From Zhengitettix transpicula (lineage: Eukaryota > Arthropoda > Insecta > Orthoptera > Tetrigidae), in NCBI GenBank assembly GCA_037074705.1, contig CM073596.1:14874501-14938500 (forward strand): a DNA stretch of 64,000 nt, written 5' to 3'. Positions 58,248 to 64,000 of the stretch are shown piece after piece (position 1 is the first letter of the stretch; every line of letters begins with the position of its first letter). Under the pieces are notes generated by a model. It did not search any database. It was not told the origin of the DNA and saw only the letters and a list, made by a program, of their open reading frames with translations. The position numbers were made by a program, and so were the translations under genes.

Positions 58248-60436
58248 AGACTTAATTTAATTTATCAGTCTTTTTGACTATATTTTGCATTTATTTACTG
58301 ATTTTATCAGTCCTCTACTGAGGAAATAAATAAATTATATACGTTAATATAGATAATAGAATAATAACTATACACAAACAATTTATGTTACGCATAAAGA
58401 ATACGAAAAATGAGAAATTATATGGAGTAGGCTACTAAGGACAATAAATTCAAAGTTAAGATGAAATGAAATTGTTTTTAATATAAACTACACATCGAAA
58501 ATAACACTTAAATTCACAACACTACGATTCACAAATAAGTGACCTTTTTGATCACTCCAGAATAATGCTCCTGGAAACTGATTCAGAAGTGGAATATTCA
58601 TACAGGGGACAAATATTAACATGACAAAAAGAAGATTTCTGCAGTAGCAGACGGACATACAAACAGAAACTATTACAACAATTTCATTAATATTTACCAG
58701 TATTTACATTTCGTTAAACCCGATTTAAAAATTATTCAAAAAAATAATAATAAATTTAATTTTTTAAAGGGAATATGATGTCCCAATTAAAAATCTTTAA
58801 AGAATATTTCTATTAATTGTTTAATGAAATATGCGGATAACTATTTATTTTGATTTAATGTGTTTGTGTTTAACATAGTGGTTTCGGATTTGCACGTTTT
58901 TCAATACGTTGGTACATATTTGCTTTGCAAAACGGAGAAAACTCGTTGAAGCTTTAGTCTGGACGTGTTTGTTGCACTTGTGTTGATTGCTGCGCTTACA
59001 GGATTACTCTGGTAATTGCGAAAGCATCCTCCCCCGTACTACTTGGGCTCCTTCGAGGAGCTATGTGCCTCGCCAATGAATTCTCACGAGGTTTTTCTTG
59101 CTCAGTGCTCAACGGCCGAGCTCTTCAGCCTCGACATGATGTTTCATTATACACCGCTGTTTTCCATACCTGATTTCTAATCAGACGAGTGAGCAAGAAG
59201 TGTGGTATTAAATTATCCGATTTTATTAAAATCTTAAAAAAATTATATTTTTTTCTTGTCAACATGTGGTGGTTCAAAATGCTATTTTCAATTCCGTGCA
59301 TCTAATAATTGTCATATTATCGTGATTATTTAAATGTTTTCATTCTTCATTTTTCTAATTTCGTGACATAATTTGTTAATTGATTTTGGTATTTGAATTT
59401 TTTTCAGCTATAATTTATTTCACCTTTTTAATTACGTCAAATTTAAATTGTAGTTTAGTTCTTACTTTTTTTTTTCGTGTTTTTCAATGTTCATAATTTT
59501 TTTTTCTGTCACGATTTTTTTATGGTTCTTTCAGGTTAAATTGGATAACATTTTGATAAAAACTTTGAGTCGCTTTGGGATTCCGAAATTCGATTTTTGA
59601 TGTAATTATTTTTTTGGATTAGGTTTGCCTGGTTTAGTTTAAATAGTTATAATTTTTATTTTCTAATTTTACATTTTTTACTTTTATATTCATTCTTTAC
59701 ATAATAGTTTCTTTTAATTAGTGAATATAATTTAGAAAAATTTCCCTGGATTCTATCCTGAAGGCTAAGTTTATTCGTCGACGCGCACCGGCGACAAGTA
59801 CGTTGTGAAATTTTCTAGATATTCAACCGTCTCTGTCGTGTTTAATCTTTGCTACCCAATTGGAAGTCCAAGAATATTTCCTAAGATATTTTCTGTGTCT
59901 CGATCATTTTACTTTCTTGTAATGTTAATAATCAGAATCTCCCTATATTTATTTGAGAGATAAAAGTGAATGAAATAAAAGCACTTGTATGAACAATGTG
60001 AATTGAGGCGACTTCAACTTACAATTTTTTTTTATTAATAACACTATGAGAATTATATTTATTAAATCAGAATACTGAATTTACTTCTAACAAGAAAAGA
60101 ATAACTAACGAATATGGAAATTGTTTTTTTTGCAAGAAAAAATCGAGTTCTGAAACACTTTATTTTAAAATAAAGAGTAATATAAACTACTGCTAATCAC
60201 AGACGTCGTAGTATTTGATTTAATTTAATTTAATTTTAAAGCTGTCGTCTGGGGAAACTTCAGAGCTATTTTAATTGATAAAGAGTTAATATATATTAGC
60301 AGATTAGATTAGATTTTATTAGTTCCATTAATCCTCTGTTGAGGAAATAGGACAAGTAAAATTGATATTACTTACAAATGTATGAATGAGATATTCTGTA
60401 ATGAATACATATTAAAGAAAGTTAAAAATGACTGAT
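58248..60436. other. Unassigned DNA
   Basis: Contains TTTTATCAGTCCTCTACTGA (58301) and TTATTAATTCC-type TTAATCCTCTGTTGAGGAAA (60329), two copies of the hairpin motif also at 24.03 kb. 58900-59170 is G+C-richer. 59230-59740 is very T-rich. No gene was seen. Confidence 0.4.
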
Positions 60437-60456
60437 AGCCCACGTTGAGGTGTCAA
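60437..60456 (-). other. Degenerate primer-binding-site-like sequence beside LTR copy 2
   Basis: The minus strand reads TTGACACCTCAACGTGGGCT right after the LTR end CACCACA. It corresponds to TGGCGCCTCAACGTGAGGCT at 44963. Confidence 0.55.
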
Positions 60457-60458
60457 TT

Positions 60459-61486
60459 TGTGGTGATTACTCATGAATGTCAATTAAATAAAACAAAGTT
60501 AATGCATCAATTTAAATATTAATATGAGAGGATGATTTAGTAATAATTAAGATTATTTAAAATAAACAAACAAAATTAATTTTATTAATGCACCAATAAT
60601 TAAATTTTACAAACGTTAACAAAGGAACTTTACAACAATTATCAAAAATTAACTTTCAATTTTTATATTATTAATTAATATTTTACAATCCAAATTTATT
60701 CTTTCTCAGGGTCTTTACTGGGCCTTTAATACAGAAAATATTAGTTAACAATTAAATTATTATGAAGCTACTTCATCAATGTATTATTTACAATGCAAAC
60801 AAAACATATAAAATGTTAACTTTAAATTCTAATCGACACTCAAAATCTGACGATAAAAACCTTTACTTAAAAGTTTACAAATATGAATTCAGTGAAATTG
60901 AAGCTTACAGTTTCTGGTAATCAGGGCAAGTGGCTCGTTCATTCACTTACACACACATTACACTTTATAACAGGCCATTTTTCAGACTGACCCTAATTAA
61001 TACTTTTTAGTTTGCTATATGTTGGCTCTCTGTTCGTTAAGGAAATGTTATTCTCTCGTTCAGACGACTATTAAACGCTGAATGCAATTACTTGATCTCC
61101 CAAAAACGAAACAATGGTCTAATTTGAGAACAGAATAAATTAGACTTCTGCACTCAAAATGTTTATCGATGAACATTTGGATATTTATTTCGCAGACTGC
61201 AACTTATAAAAAACTGTTCTGACTAATCTCGCTGTTCTACTACCGGTATCTGCACTCTTTCTGAATTTTTTACTCTTCGCCCGTCCACAGCAATCTTTGT
61301 ATGACAACTGCTCTCTGCTATATTTCTACGAAGCCTGGCGAACACCTTGCGTCCAGCGAACCAACAGCCTACAATACCCCAAACATGTGGCATTATTTTC
61401 CATTCTTGTGTGCAAATTGTGTGTTTTCTGCCGCTAACAATTCGAGTCCAAAATTTTTAATTAATGATTTCCTTTTAATTACCACA
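60459..61486 (-). mobile_element. LTR of an LTR retrotransposon, copy 2
   Basis: About 1028 bp. Read on the minus strand it runs from TGTGGTAATTAAAAGG to GTAATCACCACA, TG...CA ended, with the primer-site-like sequence next. Plus-strand landmarks are GGGTCTTTACTGGGCCTTTA, AACAGGCCATTTTTC, AACAGCCTACAATACC and TTTTCTGCCGCTAACAATTC. The frame at 61301-61495 lies within it and is not a gene. The internal region of the element was not found on either side. Confidence 0.78.
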
Positions 61487-61741
61487 GATGTTTAAGACTA
61501 TACATAAATAGTGATATGAAGAATTTAAAGTGTAAATATTTGAAATTACATGAAATTGGTTCAGGGAGAATTTAAGTAATTCTAGATACGTAAATAAGGG
61601 AGAATATGTTATGATTACAGAACATTACACAAGTAAGAAATCTTAAATATAAATTAAGGAATAAAAAATAATAGTAAGTGAACTTCACGTCATTAATAGC
61701 ACTTAAAAGGTTTCCAAAAATAACATTGCACTGCTCAAATA

Positions 61742-61912
61742 GAGTATAAGTTTACTTTAAAGTAATGAAAATAGTCTTATTATTCACCATCTGGCTATAA
61801 ATATACTTATATAATTCATCAAAATTAAGCATGCAGAAGGTAAATAGTGATTGAGATATACATTCAAAATTCAGATATATAATTTCACAGGGAAATAGTT
61901 TATTTAATGAGA
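61742..61912 (+). repeat. R6 repeat, left member of an inverted pair
   Basis: Aligns with the reverse complement of 63080-63232. Shared blocks are TAATGAAAATAG, TTATTATTCACCAT, TAATTCATC, AAATAGTGATTGAGATATAC and ACAGGGAA. About 80% by eye. The two could be the long ends of one ~1.5 kb element or two independent insertions. Confidence 0.7.
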
Positions 61913-63079
61913 TAATGTGTTTAAGCATAGTGGTACGATATAACGAATGGCTCTCTTCAACAAGGAAAATATTATGCTGTAAAATTAGATAAATTTAAGT
62001 GGGAATCAGTACTTGAAAATGATTGATAATCGGGAACATTGTTCATTCTTTAATACTATTAAAACGAAAGCTCTATTCGTTTGTCATTAAGCAGTATATC
62101 GATTGCTGTTAATTGCTTGTCGTATATAGTTTAATTTCGTGACTCCTGGGTTACAAAAATATGACATATAGAACAACTTCTGAATGTATATATAAGCTAA
62201 TATTTTAACTATTACGAATGTTGTCGATACACGCGTTCGCTAATTAGTCGAAAAAGCGACGTGTGGCAAAGTTAACATTGCGGTGTAATTGAAACTGTTG
62301 CATGGAGAAGTTCCCCAACAGTGTCGGTGAATACACTGAATAATATTTTATATAACATCTTTAAAGTGTGGTGTAGTCTCAAAAAGTTTAATGTAACTCG
62401 GTCATCGTTTAGTCTGGAGGCCATATAAAAATTAGCTTGGACCGGCTTGCAAAACAGAACTGAACCACGTTTCTGGACTTTATTACACGGATTATAACAA
62501 TATTTAGAGAACTTTTTACCTTTGCTTTGTTGAGTGTTCATAACACCCCTTGTTTCCCTTTCTCGTCTTCATTCCGTATAGTTTTATTAACCTTATTTGC
62601 CATCATTTTTATTTACTGAAAACTTCGTGCATTTAACAAATTTAATTTCCCTAGAAGATATTTTTTTCTTACGTCCTTCTATATAACTCTCATTACTATA
62701 GACTGTGCACTGTGGTTCTAAACGTTACTTCAGTAAACACCCCCAGTATAAATTTTTTTTATATCATTACGTATTTTTTTTATAACAGCAGGTTACATTA
62801 TCAACTGGCTACTTATGACGATAGCTCGTCAACCGTCCACGAATTTAATTATGAACGTGTCGTATAGGCATTACATAAAATTACTTCATTATTGAAACAC
62901 TGGTCAGAAAAGAAAATATTAATATCCATATTCTCATTCTTACTTGATAGCAGGAACTATTACTTCCTTTTTTATTTATTTTGATCAAATATCTGCAAGT
63001 TGCATTAAAATACTTGCTATTACGTGTTTTATTCATACAAATTAAACACATATAAAACGTTACTTCAGTTTCTCACTTC

Positions 63080-63232
63080 CTCATTAATGAACTAGTTCCC
63101 TGTAAAATTATATGTATATCTCAATCACTATTTATTTTATATATGCTTTATTTCGATGAATTAAATAAGCCTATTCATAACAACATGGTGAATAATAAGG
63201 CTATTTTCATTATTTTAAAATAAAATATACTC
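63080..63232 (-). repeat. R6 repeat, right member of an inverted pair
   Basis: Inverted partner of 61742-61912. About 1.17 kb separates the two, without a recognisable transposase. Confidence 0.7.
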
Positions 63233-63851
63233 CAGTGTGATTTTCATATTTTTTTCGGTGTAAAGATCGAGATATGCCCGTCGGGTTCCGTGCAAATCCC
63301 GAACCAACAAGCCAACAGAGCGAGGTAATAATGCGACACGGTATCATTGCTATCGACTTGTTGTGTGTCGATATACAAGCGACGGTTAATTAGGAGATGT
63401 TGCGCTCACAATTTTTGTAGCCTTGATCACAACATCGGTATGCACAAGCATCAGTGCAGCGTACTGGAAAACAACAGCAAACACAAAGTTTATAAAATTT
63501 TCAGTAATTAACAAAGTAAAAGAATTTATACATCACATGAAAAACTAGTATGCCCAGTATTATTGCTAATATACACATTCCGAACTTTTATGAGAATTGG
63601 AATTGTGGCAAAAATTAATTTGAGAGGGAATGTGGTTATTCAAATTTATTTGTTTCTATTTGAAAATTTTCAGAATTCCTTAAACAGAATATATTTTAAT
63701 TTTGAACACTTAATTTAATAACAAATAACTATAGAGCAAATTATACACAATTATTTATAAACACATTATAACCATTTAAAATAATTAACTATTCATAATA
63801 TTTCGATATATTATTTAAATTAATACAAAGCAGTAACCAATACAGTCTCCG

Positions 63852-63852
<1 letters not shown>

Positions 63853-63902
<50 letters not shown>
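63853..63902. repeat. (TA)n microsatellite
   Basis: About 25 uninterrupted TA units. Confidence 0.95.
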
Positions 63903-63906
<4 letters not shown>

Positions 63907-64000
63907 AATTGATGGCTTTACTGTAAAGGAATTAAATAAAAAATTAATTAATATTTAAAGATTTTATTCTTGAAAGTACACATTATAAACCCTGATTTTC

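Larger units (their letters stand above)
61487..64000. other. Unassigned A+T-rich DNA to window end
   Basis: Contains one inverted repeat pair (listed separately) and a (TA)n tract at 63853-63902. The minus frame at 62272-62541 has no family features. Confidence 0.4.

Noticed and set aside
58280..61900. Nested insertion of the 60-kb LTR into a copy of the 58.3-58.9 kb sequence
   Set aside because: Apart from the short hairpin motif and a TAATGTGTTT-AAGCATAGTGG-like match, the flanks could not be aligned convincingly.

Overview
The window looks like non-coding DNA from a large, transposon-rich insect genome. Roughly two thirds of it is A+T by eye. No intact host protein gene, rRNA gene or functional tRNA gene could be recognised. 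What can be named is almost all mobile-element debris of eukaryotic, mostly arthropod-type classes: a mariner DNA transposon, a Penelope-like element, two different non-LTR retrotransposon relics, LTRs with a primer-binding-site-like tail, tRNA-derived short repeats, MITE-like hairpins, a large foldback element and several unnamed families. A polyneopteran insect (cockroach, termite or stick insect type) is a guess from the element mix, not a demonstrated identity. Short open frames elsewhere have no family features and are best read as chance.

Layout. 1-9 kb is dominated by an unnamed ~430 bp family (called R1 here): ten copies, including an inverted pair at 1.64-2.42 kb and a four-unit tandem run at 3.76-5.11 kb; two more copies lie at 43.3 and 47.4 kb. 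10.37-11.65 kb is a complete but dead mariner with terminal inverted repeats and a TA target duplication. 11.98-13.2 kb (minus strand) is a Penelope-like relic with reverse transcriptase and GIY-YIG remnants, in which an (AT)n microsatellite occupies the catalytic site. 15-32 kb and 57.6 kb carry copies of a ~750 bp family (R3) that starts with a GGGTGCCCGGCGTTGCCCG-type head, all on the plus strand. 25.0 kb holds a 199 bp hairpin element with perfect 40 bp inverted ends. Three tRNA-like, inverted-repeat-flanked elements lie at 32.9, 35.5 and 50.3 kb. 35.7-36.6 kb is a four-unit tandem array. 38.5-39.5 kb (minus) is a CR1-type LINE relic.

41.2-41.6 kb is a 413 bp foldback whose two arms both look like outward-facing CCAAT/TATA promoters followed by an ATG. 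43.7-45 kb (plus), 50.7-51.6 kb and 60.4-61.5 kb (minus) are diverged LTRs of one family, each followed by a sequence resembling a tRNA-Lys-type primer binding site. 53.85-55.76 kb is a 5'-truncated Jockey-type LINE bracketed by a 15 bp target-site duplication.

Between these lie unassigned A+T-rich stretches with a few G+C-richer, repeat-free islands (for example 16.0-16.45, 21.0-21.3, 25.8-26.05, 45.2-45.6 and 49.05-49.45 kb). These could be conserved regulatory DNA in a large intron or intergenic desert, but that cannot be shown from one sequence. All homology statements come from reading translations and alignments by eye; no database search was run.
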